DNA of 64,000 nucleotides, taken from Lineus longissimus. Taxonomy: Eukaryota; Nemertea; Pilidiophora; Heteronemertea; Lineidae. Positions 23,935 to 33,811 of this stretch are shown piece by piece. A program made the translations under genes and the position numbers. The stretch covers positions 14,320,501 through 14,384,500 of the forward strand of contig NC_088320.1 of the NCBI RefSeq assembly GCF_910592395.1, read 5' to 3'. Each line of letters opens with the position of its first letter. The stretch's first letter is position 1. The notes under the pieces are model-generated. The model saw nothing but the letters and a program-made list of their open reading frames with translations. It ran no database searches and was not told the origin of the DNA.

Positions 23935-24173
23935 CTTGCTTTGTTCTGACTGGCCTGATCTACGTCATCAAAAAATCCCTAGCGGCCACATGTGGAACTA
24001 ATCTAAATTTGTGTGTGGTGGGAAATTCAAATAGTTTAAAATTGAAAATTGAAATAACTAAATAATGACTTTATTATTAGAATTTTTTTAATGTCTGGGA
24101 TCTTGTTTTTTTAACCCTCAGCATATTTCATGAGTATCAAGCATGTTTTCAAATCTTGATATATGGCCTTTAA

Positions 24174-24360
24174 GGATTTCAGGGAGAACATCAGTATTTT
24201 AGTACTGTTTTTTTTAATAAGGTTGAAGCGGCAATGAAAGATGCCTTGGAAAAAAATTGTGTTATCCCTAACGATAAAAGGCAGTATTACATAGAAGAAC
24301 TTAAGGTGAAAAAGAGATCAACATTAATCATCAGGCTCCATTCATGTTTAGTGTGACTTC
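24174..24360 (+). pseudogene. Packaging-ATPase relic, 3' part
   Basis: Continuation of the ATPase relic after element 1. The frame runs for about 15 codons, then shifts near a run of eight T residues (about 24208-24215), and resumes in another frame with a block ending KKRSTLIIRL before a TGA near 24358. The block resembles the C-terminus of Polinton-type packaging ATPases. Together with the insertion and the degraded P-loop this marks the copy as long dead. Confidence 0.65.
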
Positions 24361-24990
24361 GTCATGAGTGCAAATCTCGAATCTATTAACTGTTTCGAAT
24401 ATCTACCTCTTAAAGTAGTAAATACCAAACCTTAAAAACACTCATTCCTAGGATAATCCAGAGGTAGTCGTATTTCTTCTTTCATCACTTTGCTTGCAGA
24501 AGTCACTTAATTGTGGTCGTTTAGGAATTGTTTTTAAGTTATGTGGGTCCTAGTGATTGCACAATGAATGTGCAAATGTTGCTTTCTAAAAAAGAGCCTA
24601 CCCACAGCTGGTCAAACGGAATTGCCAAAACTTGCAAAGGTTGTCTAAATTAGCCTCTAGGCCAAGAATCAGTGGCCCTTGAACAAACAAACATTAGGTT
24701 CATGAGGCATAAACTGGAAAGCAATGATCCTTTACTGATTTTGGCAAAAACTTGGGTCCTCCTGACAAACGAGGTTTTACAATTCTCGGTAAAACTCGGC
24801 TGATCACGGTGAAATCTCGGAAACCTCAGCAAATTCTTGTCCAAAATGGCCATTTCTCGACTAAAGGGCTCTATTAGTGTGTGCACAATATGAATTTAAT
24901 TGTATCAGTTTGAGTCATCTGATTTACCAATCTTGGTAGTAACATGATTGTTAGTAACAGGCAGGAGGCTTACCAGTATCAGTACTGTAA
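24361..24990. other. Unassigned sequence
   Basis: AT-rich, only short ORFs, no motif recognised. Confidence 0.3.
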
Positions 24991-25653
24991 TCAACACGGT
25001 TTTGATCAGCTTTATGATCATTAACCTGTTTAACCTTACTATCAATCTTACTAATAGGTTTTTTAAATTTCAATGACATCATTAGTCTTCACTCTTATTG
25101 TCTTAACAAACCGGTTAAGGAAGCCGCTTCGCACATACACCTTGGTGTAATACAGAACAAATACAGCCGAACAACGACAACAGCAATTTCCGCCGCTCAA
25201 AAGCTAAAGAAAACTCTCATGTGCATACTAGGTCCGGGGATGCAACCCAACAAATTTAATGCCATCTCCAGTTACCATATCTACTGTAGAAAATGCCTTC
25301 CGAAGGCACTTTACGGCAGTGAACTATGGTCCAATATGTCTGAACGTGACTTAATGATCTTAGAGCGTGCTCACAGATTTTGTCTCAAACGAATGCAAGG
25401 ATTTAGCAAAATCACTCGAACTGTAACAACACAAGCCATGATAGGAAGTATAAGCCTAAAAGCACTCATCGATAAACAATGTCTTCTATTCTTTGGACAG
25501 TTAGCAAGAATGCCTGAGCTCCCCAGGCGTGTTTTCAATTTTCGGTTCCGCTCAATGTTGAACAGAACAAATAGTTCCGAAACTTGTCTCGGGTATGTGC
25601 CAAACTTAATGACAGCAATGGACAGGTATAACCTTTCAAACTCTCTAACATAA
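24991..25653 (+). pseudogene. Non-LTR retrotransposon ORF2 fragment (RT C-terminal region)
   Basis: Open frame of about 220 codons. From about 25100 it shows the post-RT region of LINE ORF2: VKEAASHIHLGVIQ, a CLPKALYGSELWS block, LERAHRFCLKRMQGF and an IDKQCLLFFGQL segment. Upstream RT catalytic motifs (YADD box) are absent, so this is a 5'-truncated copy, as is usual for LINEs. No poly-A tail or target duplication was found with confidence. Confidence 0.75.
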
Positions 25654-26420
25654 TCATTTGTTTCCCGGGCATTCTATCCTAGGACATTTCAAACTTCTAC
25701 ACCGGCCCAGGTTGCATAATTAAAATAGGCAGGTGAAGTAACCAGTGAAATGGGCACGATTTCATTTTGTATTCGGTGGATAATCCCCAATTGATAAAGG
25801 CGTGTCATTATTAAATCGATCATGGCAGTGATTTATCTGTCATGTAATCATTTAAGGCTAGGCCTAGGTAATCATTGAAATGTGGTTTTGGTTGGAAGAG
25901 TGTCATAACATTCCCTTCTATTGTATTGTTGGCACAGTTCTGGATCTATCAGAACAGTTGAACAGTTCTAGGCAAGAACATTTCTGAAACTATTCCAGTC
26001 CACAACTAACCCAATGGCTGGGAGGAATGATCAAGACGTTCAAAGGGACTTAGGCTCATGAAGCAGCTTTTGTTGACTTCGGCACGATCTTCTTTGAGGA
26101 TTTGCTGCCCTCACCCCGCACGCAAACGGCTGAAAGATGCCCGACGCCATATTGCCCGTTTGGATATGACACCATATCGCCCTGGTCGGGATATGGTTGA
26201 TGGACATCTGATTATTCCACTCTAAATCCCCCAAATCATCCTCAACAACCAGAGCAACAATTATAATTGTCACGCCGGATGACTGCACAGCCCATGGCAA
26301 ACGTAACTGGGATATTCATTTTCCTAAATTAATTGTTTTCCTCTGAATTTAGGATTCAATACTTCGAAATCGTAGGCATATCTGTGGTAAAATCATGCTT
26401 ATTGGCTCACCGGTACGGCG
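25654..26420. other. Unassigned sequence
   Basis: Short ORFs on both strands and no recognisable motif. The LINE fragment may continue slightly past its stop in another frame. Confidence 0.3.
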
Positions 26421-26429
26421 AGTCTATAC

Positions 26430-27080
26430 AACACCGCAGTGTCCGTCGTCCGTCGTCGTCGTCGTCGTCCGTCGTATCCTATTTCAAAAACAGTGGCACG
26501 TTTCTTAACCGCTCGGGCTATTGACTCAAAACTTTGTACGAATGACCCCCTAGATCAGATGACATTTGACATTGAATTTCGGTCCGGTCTGATTCTTGAC
26601 TTGGCCACCAGGGGCCTACACTGAAAACATAAATAGTGTGATATCTGACTTATTAGTGATTTGTTTTTGAAGAAATGTTTATGATAGGTACTCCTAGCAA
26701 GGATACAGTACATATCATATGATATTTGATTTGGCTTGCTTTTCAAGGTCACATAGGTCAAATGGCGTAAATTGGTCGTTTGAGTGTAACTATGGCACGT
26801 TTCTTCACAAAAGCTATGTACTTGAAATTTGGTGCACATGACTCTCTACGTCATGTAACCTCGGACACCGAATTTCGATATGATCTGGTACTCAACTTGG
26901 CCACCAGTAGGCCAAAAGTAAAATAGGTAAAAAGTGCAATATCTCGTTTATTAGTGACTTGTTTTTGATGATATTCTCATTGTACTTACTCCAAGCAACG
27001 ATACATCATATGTCATACCGACTTTGGTTTGACCTATGTACTATACATGTACAATGTTTCTTAACCAGGATGAATTCCAA
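26430..27080. repeat. Two diverged tandem units of about 300 bp plus a (CGT)n patch
   Basis: GTGGCACGTTTCTTAACCGC at about 26491 and ATGGCACGTTTCTTCACAAA at about 26791 start two units. They share ordered blocks: a CATGAC/AATGACC site, GAATTTCG(G/A)T, ACTTGGCCACCAG and TTATTAGTGA(T/C)TTGTTTTTGA. A CGTCGTCGTCGTCGTCCGTCG patch precedes them at 26440-26480 and resembles the inverted patch at 17415-17440. No coding evidence. Confidence 0.7.
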
Positions 27081-27816
27081 AGCACTAAATATATTTACGG
27101 TGAGCACAATGGCCCCTGGCCGTTTCATATCATGTTACATTACTTGCTTTATGATTATGTATTACCTTGACCTGGGATTTTTTTTTATAACTGTTTTATC
27201 TCTTCAGAGGACAACTCTCCTGGGAACCGCGCTCGAATTTTCGACCAGTAAGTAGAGTAACTACACTTCGTCCAAGTTGATGTACATGAATGTATGCACA
27301 CCAGCTTTCAAAAAAGGAAGAAATTGCACCCGGCAAAACATTCATTTTACAGAGTGTGCTTAATATCAAAAGTACATTACAGGCCATTAGCGTACAGCTT
27401 CAGGAAAAGGTAAGAAATGCCCTTATGTCTGGTGAGAAAAGAGAACATTGTAGTGAAAGAGTGGTTGCGAGTAGATGCAGCACTATCCGACCTGTCAGGA
27501 GAAGGTCCGACTTTTGACAAATAAATCAGGAAAAAGTTAGAAAAACCGGCTTTTTTACTGCAGTATGTTTGTTCTTCTTCTGGTTCATCAATCAACTATT
27601 TTTCTGAACGTGTTTTTTTTGCTTTTCCTATTTTTTCCAGCTCTTAGATAGTAGAAAAATGCAGTATTCGTTAATTTTAAGTCCTTGGGCGAAAAAAAAC
27701 ATCTCCCGCCACGTGAGTGCACGCCGAGATCCGAGTTCACGTCACCCCGCTATAACGACGCAACGTCATTTCCATTTTCGTCACTGTAGTGGGGTAATCA
27801 AGCGCCATCAGCGTAA
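27081..27816. other. Unassigned sequence
   Basis: Short ORFs only. Two GTAAG/CAG pairs near 27250 and 27380 could be splice sites, but no protein family is recognisable. Confidence 0.3.
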
Positions 27817-28521
27817 AACCCGGTCTACACTAGCGAACATGAACCAACAATTGTTAGCCAACATCGTGTTGGGCCTTGTTGCAGAGGCATGTTTGCTATT
27901 GTTTGCCAGTGTGGACGGGTCGAAAAACAAGTGAAAACATCAGCGAACTTGTTGGCCAATGTTGGCCAATGTTAGGCCAGGCACCTTCTGAAAAACATGT
28001 TGGTTGGTGTTGGGCAATCAGCAGCCAATCAGGGAACAGATTTGGATCATGTGATGGAGCTACTGTGACAAAATGGCAGCCTCAATGAAAGATAGAGAAT
28101 GGCAATTTCAAGAAATTGAACATTTAATTTCGAATACGAAAAGCTTCATCCATCCGCATGAAATTCTTGAGGCTTTTGGGGTCTGAGTCCCTTAACACTT
28201 GAAGGAGGCAGTGATAGGCCCCATGCATGCTTTTTCCACAAGTATGGCTTTTGTCAGTTGCGGCGGCGACGGGGGTTAATCACAACTGAAAGAATTGCTG
28301 CTGAAGCACCTAGGCATGCTTTCTTCCTGTGGTTCTCCATTGTTTTAAAGAAAAATGGAGAGAAATGACTGATTTTCCCTCCAAATTGCTCTCAAATTCA
28401 TGCCAAACACGGCAAAACTTAGCCAAACTTGTTTGGTAATGTTTGTCTGTGTTTGATAGTGTGGACGGGTCCCCTGTTGGCCAACAATTGTTGGCGAATG
28501 TTTGCTAGTGTTGACCAGGCT
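27817..28521. mobile_element. PIF/Harbinger-type element, TSD TAA
   Basis: Left end AACCCGGTCTACACTAGCGA and right end (reverse complement) AGCCTGGTCAACACTAGCAA. The inverted repeats extend through CCAACAATTGTTRGCCAACA for about 50 bp. TAA at 27814-27816 and 28522-28524. The plus strand around 28074-28180 has a short ORF fragment (MAASMKDREWQFQEIEHLIS) that stops after about 37 codons. No DDE transposase is present, so it is non-autonomous. Confidence 0.75.
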
Positions 28522-29004
28522 TAACTGTAGAGAAATCGATATCAGCACCAATACGTCACATGGTAGATCCTTGGCTACAGGAATCGCCTTACTAGTGCAG
28601 CGTTCCCCGTGGGATAAGATCGCCTCATGGAGAGCTAATTCTGGTCAAATCGGAGTCAACATTGGAAAAGCGTGACAATTAAGTCGGATTTTGAATTTAT
28701 CCTTTTTTGTGCAATGTGATGATGGAAGCTATTTAAGAGGAGGTGACTGGGCAACCGACAGCTGGGTAATATTGCCCTTAATAAAACCAATGGTCCTTTA
28801 AGAAGTCGGGAAAAGCCCCCTACCATTGTCTGGGCTCTCGGACCGATCAGCGGGTCGGGTCCGATTCATCGCACCAGCATGAACTCGGCCATATAGAACC
28901 TTTGTCAGAAATCCATTGTCCGCCGGGCTTAAGGACATAACATTTATGTACAGGCTCATGACCGTCCAACTGATATCCACGCAGATATAGAAACAGTTAC
29001 CAAA
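28522..29004. other. Unassigned sequence
   Basis: No gene or repeat recognised. Confidence 0.3.
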
Positions 29005-29610
29005 AGAGGATCAAGCAAGTGTCCAGGCACCATGTGGAAGTGATAAATGATTAGAGGTTCCTTGCAGATTTTGGCTGAGCGAGATAAGAGCATTCTGTTT
29101 GAACTGATCACAAACATTGGCCCTGGTTTTGGGTTTGATAACAACTTTACTATAAAGCATGGCAATCTGGTATCCTGCATCGAATTGTTGTGCTCTCTAA
29201 ATATGACATTGACAAGTGAAAATGATGCATGCTCCTTTCATCCTATGTTCAAAAACTATAAATCCGTCATTGACATGACTCCATAGTTTATAAAACATGA
29301 TGGTATCTCACTTTTGCTTGCGAATCAGTTTGTAGTAGCCTTCATAGCAAAGTAAAAGTATTGTCGGGCGCCACAAATCATAAACGAGAATAGTATCATT
29401 TCAACATCCTGCCTCATGATCAGATCGCTGATGACGAGGTGGCATTTGAATAGCCGTTATAAGTTGGACGAGTAAAAACAATATCTTGCTCGGAACTAAA
29501 TTAGATTTCAAAGAGAAATAATTTGAATTTGTCGTCTGGCATGCGGCTTTTCCTATACGAAGTAAGATTTTGTGTCCCGAGAGGTTCCCGTGTGACACTG
29601 TGCATCTCCA
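29005..29610 (-). pseudogene. Decayed copy of the unknown gene at 17721-18560
   Basis: Nucleotide similarity runs in order: GTCCAGGCACCATGTGGAAGTG against GTCCAAGTACCATGCGGAAGTG, GCATCGAATTGTTG with CTCTAAAT following, TTGACATGACTCCATAG against TTGACATGATCCCATGA, and CTTGCGAATCAGTTTGTAGTAGCC against CTTGTGAATCAGTCTGTAGTAACC. Several indels and stops break the frame. The product is therefore nonfunctional. A run of 15 G residues lies just past its upper edge (29635-29650). Confidence 0.75.
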
Positions 29611-30129
29611 ATTTCACGTTGACGATAGAATATTGGGGGGGGGGGGGGGGTAATGCCATTCTTCAACGAGAAACGAGAGATGACCAACTAAACAGAAGGA
29701 GTAAAATGAAGGTGGGGGGGCTGCGAAATTTTAACATATTTCATGACGTTCCACACTACACGTTAGTCCGTGTAGGCTATCGTATGTACGAAAATAATTT
29801 GAATAAACAAAAGTAATAAGTAATCAAGGCTTGTTGGCCTAATTGATCAAAAAAAGAACTAACTTACATATAGTGCTAATTGTGAATCATATCCCCATAA
29901 AAAACATCCTGAAAATATCAGACTTAGTAATTGTTCACTTTCCCCTGTGAGACACATTAATGAACTCCGGATGAATGCATCTACAAGTGATTTCGCGCCA
30001 AAACATCGACGACATGAAGATGTACCCGAATATATACGGACTGTCACGAAGGTTCCCGAATGAGCACCAAATATAAACAAAGATGGTGATTGGTTGAAGC
30101 CGAAAGCACGTGTAGAAAATCTCGTGTGA
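29611..30129. other. Unassigned sequence with poly-G run
   Basis: A G run at about 29635-29650. The rest has only short ORFs and no motif. Confidence 0.3.
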
Positions 30130-30384
30130 ATATTATAAACCCCTGTCCACGACACCTTTAATGTTCCGAACAATCTGCCCCTGTTGTTCAACCAGGCTTC
30201 TACCAAAGAAGTGATCCACGATCAATGCTCGTTGCGCAATGTCAATCGTGACCGCTGCTACAGGGATCACAGGGATCACTTCGATAGTATTCGAGCTTTG
30301 CTCTTGTGACCTTGTCAGACTCCATAGAAAACATTTTCTGTCATTTGATTGCACGTTAATGAGAGCTTTTGTTTTAAAGGTCAT
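30130..30384 (-). pseudogene. Polinton-type DNA-polymerase-B-associated gene relic, downstream part
   Basis: Minus-strand frame with the block ALINVQSNDRKCFLWSL immediately after the TTAA where element 2 is inserted. That block resembles a conserved segment found in DNA-polymerase-B-type proteins of Polinton/adintovirus-like elements in invertebrate genomes. Recognisable similarity fades after about 20 codons, although the frame remains open for 80. The upstream part lies on the other side of element 2 (33189-33652). It is a dead endogenous copy. Family assignment is from memory of motif pattern and is moderately certain. Confidence 0.45.
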
Positions 30385-30612
30385 ATATCAAGGTTTGAAA
30401 ACATGCTTGATACTCATGAAATATGTTGAGGGTTAAAAAAACAAGATCCCAGACATTAAAAAAATTATAATAATAAAGTCATTATTTAGTTATTTCAATT
30501 TTCAATTTGAAACTATTTGAATTTCCCACCACACACAACTTTAGATTAGTTCCACATGTGGCCGCTAGGGATTTTTTGATGACGTAGGTCGTGTCAGTCA
30601 GAACAAAGCAAG

Positions 30613-31862
30613 ATGGCTTCCGCATACAGTTCAGAGAGTGAGAGCAGTGAATTTGAGGATGTTTTGGTCGATACAGAAGGATATTTAAACGTTGAGCCAT
30701 ACATGTTCGAGCCATTGATATCACTAGATCATAATGAGAGTGATCATTCGGACGAAAGTGATGAGGAAGTGGAGGATGAACGCCCTGAACGTGCAGGCAA
30801 CAGAAAATGGCAAGTTTTGTTTACATTCTCACTCTGTTCTCTATGCACACAGCACTACATCACGGTCTACCTAATGCGCGTCCGGAACAATTTGTGCGTC
30901 CGGAGCGCGTCCGGAAGAGAAAGTGCGCGTCCGGAACAATTTCCTATGTAAATATGAACCTAATGTTGCATTAGATGGCTTAAATAGCATTTTAATTCCA
31001 TGTAGAGAAAATAGAATTGGAAAAAATCTCCTTGGTGACTTTGTATTTTACAATTTTCTACATCATGACATGCATCCACTACTACTATACACAATTAGAC
31101 TTTATCTGATGCTCTGGCACTTCTTGGGTGGCTTTGTATTGGTTCAATGGTTGTCTGTATTTGAACAGTCTCTGAAGGACATTTGCCATCTGCCATGTCA
31201 TGGACTCGGCCTCATCATCACTGAGACTGAGGGAAGCCAAGGAGGGCAACTGGCAACTGGTCTAGTGTTAATCATCATTTTTTGTAAATATGTAAACGTT
31301 TATCACTTCAGGTGTGACTGTGGAAACTGCACAGCTCAAATCACTGGAACAGAGTCGATGTGCTGCAGTGACTATTCCCCAGTTCTGGCCAAGAAGGAAA
31401 GTTATGAGCCAGATGGAGTTGCCTGCATAACTCTGCATCCCGGATTCGCAAGCAACTGCCTTGACCGATATGTCCTGGAAAGTGCCATGTATGAATTTAT
31501 CCAAGATCAAGGGCCAATAGGAAATGATCAGCCAATGCACAAGTAAGTTGAAATAAGTAAAATAACAGAAACTTGTACATGTACACTTCCTATTTATTTA
31601 CAAAACAGAAACAACTGCTTTCAGCACAAAGGATTCATGACCATACCACATTGTATGCATTATGTTTCATCTGAACTCAAATTTTCTCTCAAACTGTCTT
31701 TTCAGGTTATGGAGATACCTTGCATACCGCAGATTTGTGCGCTGGTGCTGGCAACGTTTGGGCAAAAAGCAAAGACTTCCTTTTCCAGTCTGTGCTCGTG
31801 ACAAGATTCGCTCTACCTGGCCCTCAGAGGAGTACACTGGCTTTCGTTATCCAAAGAGTTGA
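30613..31862 (+). CDS. P2X7 C-terminal 'ballast'-like domain protein (three exons, transposon-borne)
   Basis: Exons 30613-30809, 31312-31542 and 31706-31862 give a 194-residue protein. Residues 1-60 are acidic and serine-rich (low complexity). Residues 66-193 resemble the intracellular ballast domain of P2X7: a W-C-D-C-G-N-C start (66-72), Cys-Cys at 83-84, CITLHPGF (104-111), Cys115, AYRRFVRWCW (149-158), Cys172 and a SEEYTGFRYP end (183-192). In P2X7 this domain binds zinc and guanine nucleotide; here there are no transmembrane segments, so the protein should be soluble. Intron 1 has a GC donor (ATG|GCAAGT) with a normal AG acceptor; the join recreates the tryptophan-cysteine motif. Intron 2 is GT-AG. 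The gene lies inside TTAA element 2, and its last exon overlaps the last exon of the opposite-strand transposase. Confidence 0.8.
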
Positions 31863-32896
31863 GCGTCCGATTAAATCGAGTCTTCCGGCTATCCACGACC
31901 TCAAGTTTGGTTTGACGTTTCGTGTATTTCGTACAGACTGGCTTGGGTGTAGACTTGATGCGATCTTCTCTATTGGCCAATGCAGTGCTGTACGAGGGCA
32001 TTTTCTCTCGAAGTCTCAATACCTCATTCAGTAGAAGTTGAATGTATTCTGAAAAGGAACGAATATTTAGATTTTTTTGGAACAATAAATATTTTGTATT
32101 TATAGGATGTCCTGTTGTTTTTGGTGACACAAGATCATCTCCATGAAATACCTCTGGAAATGGAAATGGTGTTCACAGTCAAGTGGAACCTCTCTAAAGG
32201 GACCATCTCAAAATTGACTGATGCCAAAATAGAAGAACAGTGTTAGTCTCTCTGTGAACACTGAGCACCTAGAAAACTCCCCCCGGACAAACACTGTTCC
32301 TCTTTTTTTGCATCAGTAAATTTTGAGATAGTCCCTAAGGACACCCATGGGACTGACAAGTGCTCTCCTTAATAGAGTACACTCCCACCGCAGTGGTATG
32401 TCCCGCCCCTGGTTTCATATACCGTGCCAACCACTGCTAGGCGAGAGTCTTTATCAGCGGCTAGGAAGACGACTGCAACAACACTACTTTGGCACTCTGC
32501 CAAGCAATCGGATGTTGTCACCCTTTCTATATATGGCCATTTTCAAGGAGCATCATCAACCTACATGTATGATATAGAAGTACTTTTTTGAAAAGGTTCC
32601 TACCATAAGTCACTGGTACTTTCACTTCCCTTGCCACAGGTTCACCCTTCTTTGCCTTCGGATAGGAGACTGACCATCGCTTAGTCCCATCTTTGTTCGC
32701 TGCTTGGGCACGTTTGGAATTCTCGTTGAAGTGCAATGCAGCTAGGAAGAGCCTGGAACAAATCGCACTTCCGAATCCACAGCTTCCTCCTCTCTCGTTC
32801 AACTGGCTTTGGAAATTCATGAAAATGGGTCCCATCCGTCATTCGATTGTTCTTTGTGCTAGCCTTGACACAATTCGGAGCCACACAATACACCAT
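31813..32896 (-). pseudogene. Deleted THAP transposase gene (N-terminal THAP plus C-terminal exons)
   Basis: Minus strand, 32896-32777: the first 44 residues of the THAP domain, identical in plan to 23082 (CVAPNC, HEFPKP, LWIRKC). Sequence then jumps to intron-like DNA with an acceptor (TTCCAG) followed by an exon reading LFLAALHFNENSKRAQA and PKAKKGEPV, ending at a donor (TATG|GTAGGA, exon end 32604). The last exon (32048-31813) begins after TTTTCAG and encodes EYIQLLLNEVLRLREK. These blocks resemble the C-terminus of THAP-containing Kolobok-type transposases. The THAP and C-terminal parts lie in different frames and the catalytic core is missing, so no active transposase can be made. Confidence 0.6.
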
Positions 32897-33188
32897 AGTG
32901 AATGAAACACATTACTTCCAGGTGTGCATAACTAATTAAGGCCCTCCTGCTTTTATGATTGCATGACATGATCTACATCACAACTTTTGCTGAACCCGCC
33001 GCCTGACTCTAACAAGCCAGTTGCTAGCCTGATCAGGCAATCAAGTTGTCAAACACATAATTGGCTATATCTTCAAAATGGATGGAGCTAATTGCATTTG
33101 GTTTTCTGTATTGTATAAAGTGTTAGGTACACTTTTGAAATCGTCTTACAGCAGAAAATGGCAAAAAACCTTGATATATGACCTTTAA

Positions 33189-33652
33189 ATGGTAGTTGAG
33201 TGTAATGACCACCTTTACACATTTTCTGTAAGGTCACAAGACTTTATCTTATTCAAAGACAAACCAATTCCTTGAAAATACCTCTCTTCAATCTGAGCCT
33301 TAATGTAGTTTAACTGATTTGTTATGGCATAAATTGCCTGATTCCTCGAAATTATGCTTTCCATTGGAGACTGAATGGGGTGTACAACGTTTTTTATTTT
33401 CACCAGATCGAACTTTGTTCTCTGGACTTTGTCCGGATCGAGCGAAGCTCTCTGTTTGAACTCCGTTCTAATGACATTGTCCAGATCTAGTAAATTCTGC
33501 AAAAACCGAGATACTAATTTTGTGATGGTATTCATTGAGTTTGAATAGGACCTCTTCCAACTTATTACTGTTCTCATAAATCTGTTTTGCTTGTTTGTCA
33601 ATGTTAAGACGAATAGTGACAACAGGCTTACCAAATTCATTTACTGTACTTC
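33189..33652 (-). pseudogene. Polinton-type DNA-polymerase-B-associated gene relic, upstream part
   Basis: The minus strand holds a 141-codon open frame (33215-33640) and, in another frame at 33190-33220, KGGHYTQLPF leading straight into the TTAA where element 2 is inserted. The frame continues at 30373 with a conserved-looking block. Several frame changes are needed, so the gene is dead. It lies between LINE sequence and element 2. Whether it belongs to the same original Polinton as the ATPase relic 9 kb away, on the other strand, is possible but unproven. Confidence 0.4.
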
Positions 33653-33714
33653 GATATCTCCAACTTTTCTAATGTTATCTAGTTCTACTGTTTCAAATGC
33701 AAGTTTCTTGTCCA

Positions 33715-33811
33715 TTGTCGAGGTACTTGGGGGCCTGTCCTCGCATGGCTTTGAAAGCTAGCAGAAGTATCTTAAAATTTACCCGACTGACAATGGGCAG
33801 CCAATGCAATT
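33715..33811 (-). pseudogene. Non-LTR RT tail, downstream part (split by insertion)
   Basis: The minus strand encodes LPIVSRVNFKILLLAFKAMR followed by GQAPKYL, the typical LHWLPV..R..FKILLL.FKA..G.APxYL end of CR1/L2-like LINE proteins. It is the continuation of the fragment at 35321-35843 across the inserted element. Confidence 0.8.

Larger units (their letters stand above)
22786..24173. mobile_element. TTAA-flanked THAP transposon, short copy (element 1)
   Basis: TTAA at 22786-22789 and 24170-24173. Just inside are imperfect terminal inverted repeats (AGGCCATATATCTAGG at left; the reverse complement of the right end reads AGGCCATATATCAAGA). Removing the element plus one TTAA restores the reading frame of the ATPase relic across the site, which fixes the boundaries. 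It carries a THAP ORF (23082-23387) and, inverted at the other end, a truncated first exon of the P2X7-ballast-like gene. TTAA duplication occurs in piggyBac and Kolobok superfamilies; the THAP domain favours Kolobok. It lacks a full transposase, so it is non-autonomous. Confidence 0.85.
30374..33188. mobile_element. TTAA-flanked THAP/P2X7-ballast transposon, long copy (element 2)
   Basis: TTAA at 30374-30377 and 33185-33188 with perfect terminal inverted repeats of at least 19 bp beginning AGGTCATATATCAAGGTTT. Removing it plus one TTAA makes the flanking minus-strand frame continuous (…QLPF then KTKAL…). Contents: a plus-strand three-exon gene with a P2X7 ballast-like domain (30613-31862), and on the minus strand the two ends of a THAP transposase gene (THAP at 32896-32777; C-terminal exons at 32770-32604 and 32048-31813) joined by an internal deletion. 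Left and right ends match element 1 in inverted orientation. It is a Kolobok-like candidate, disabled by the deletion. Confidence 0.85.
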
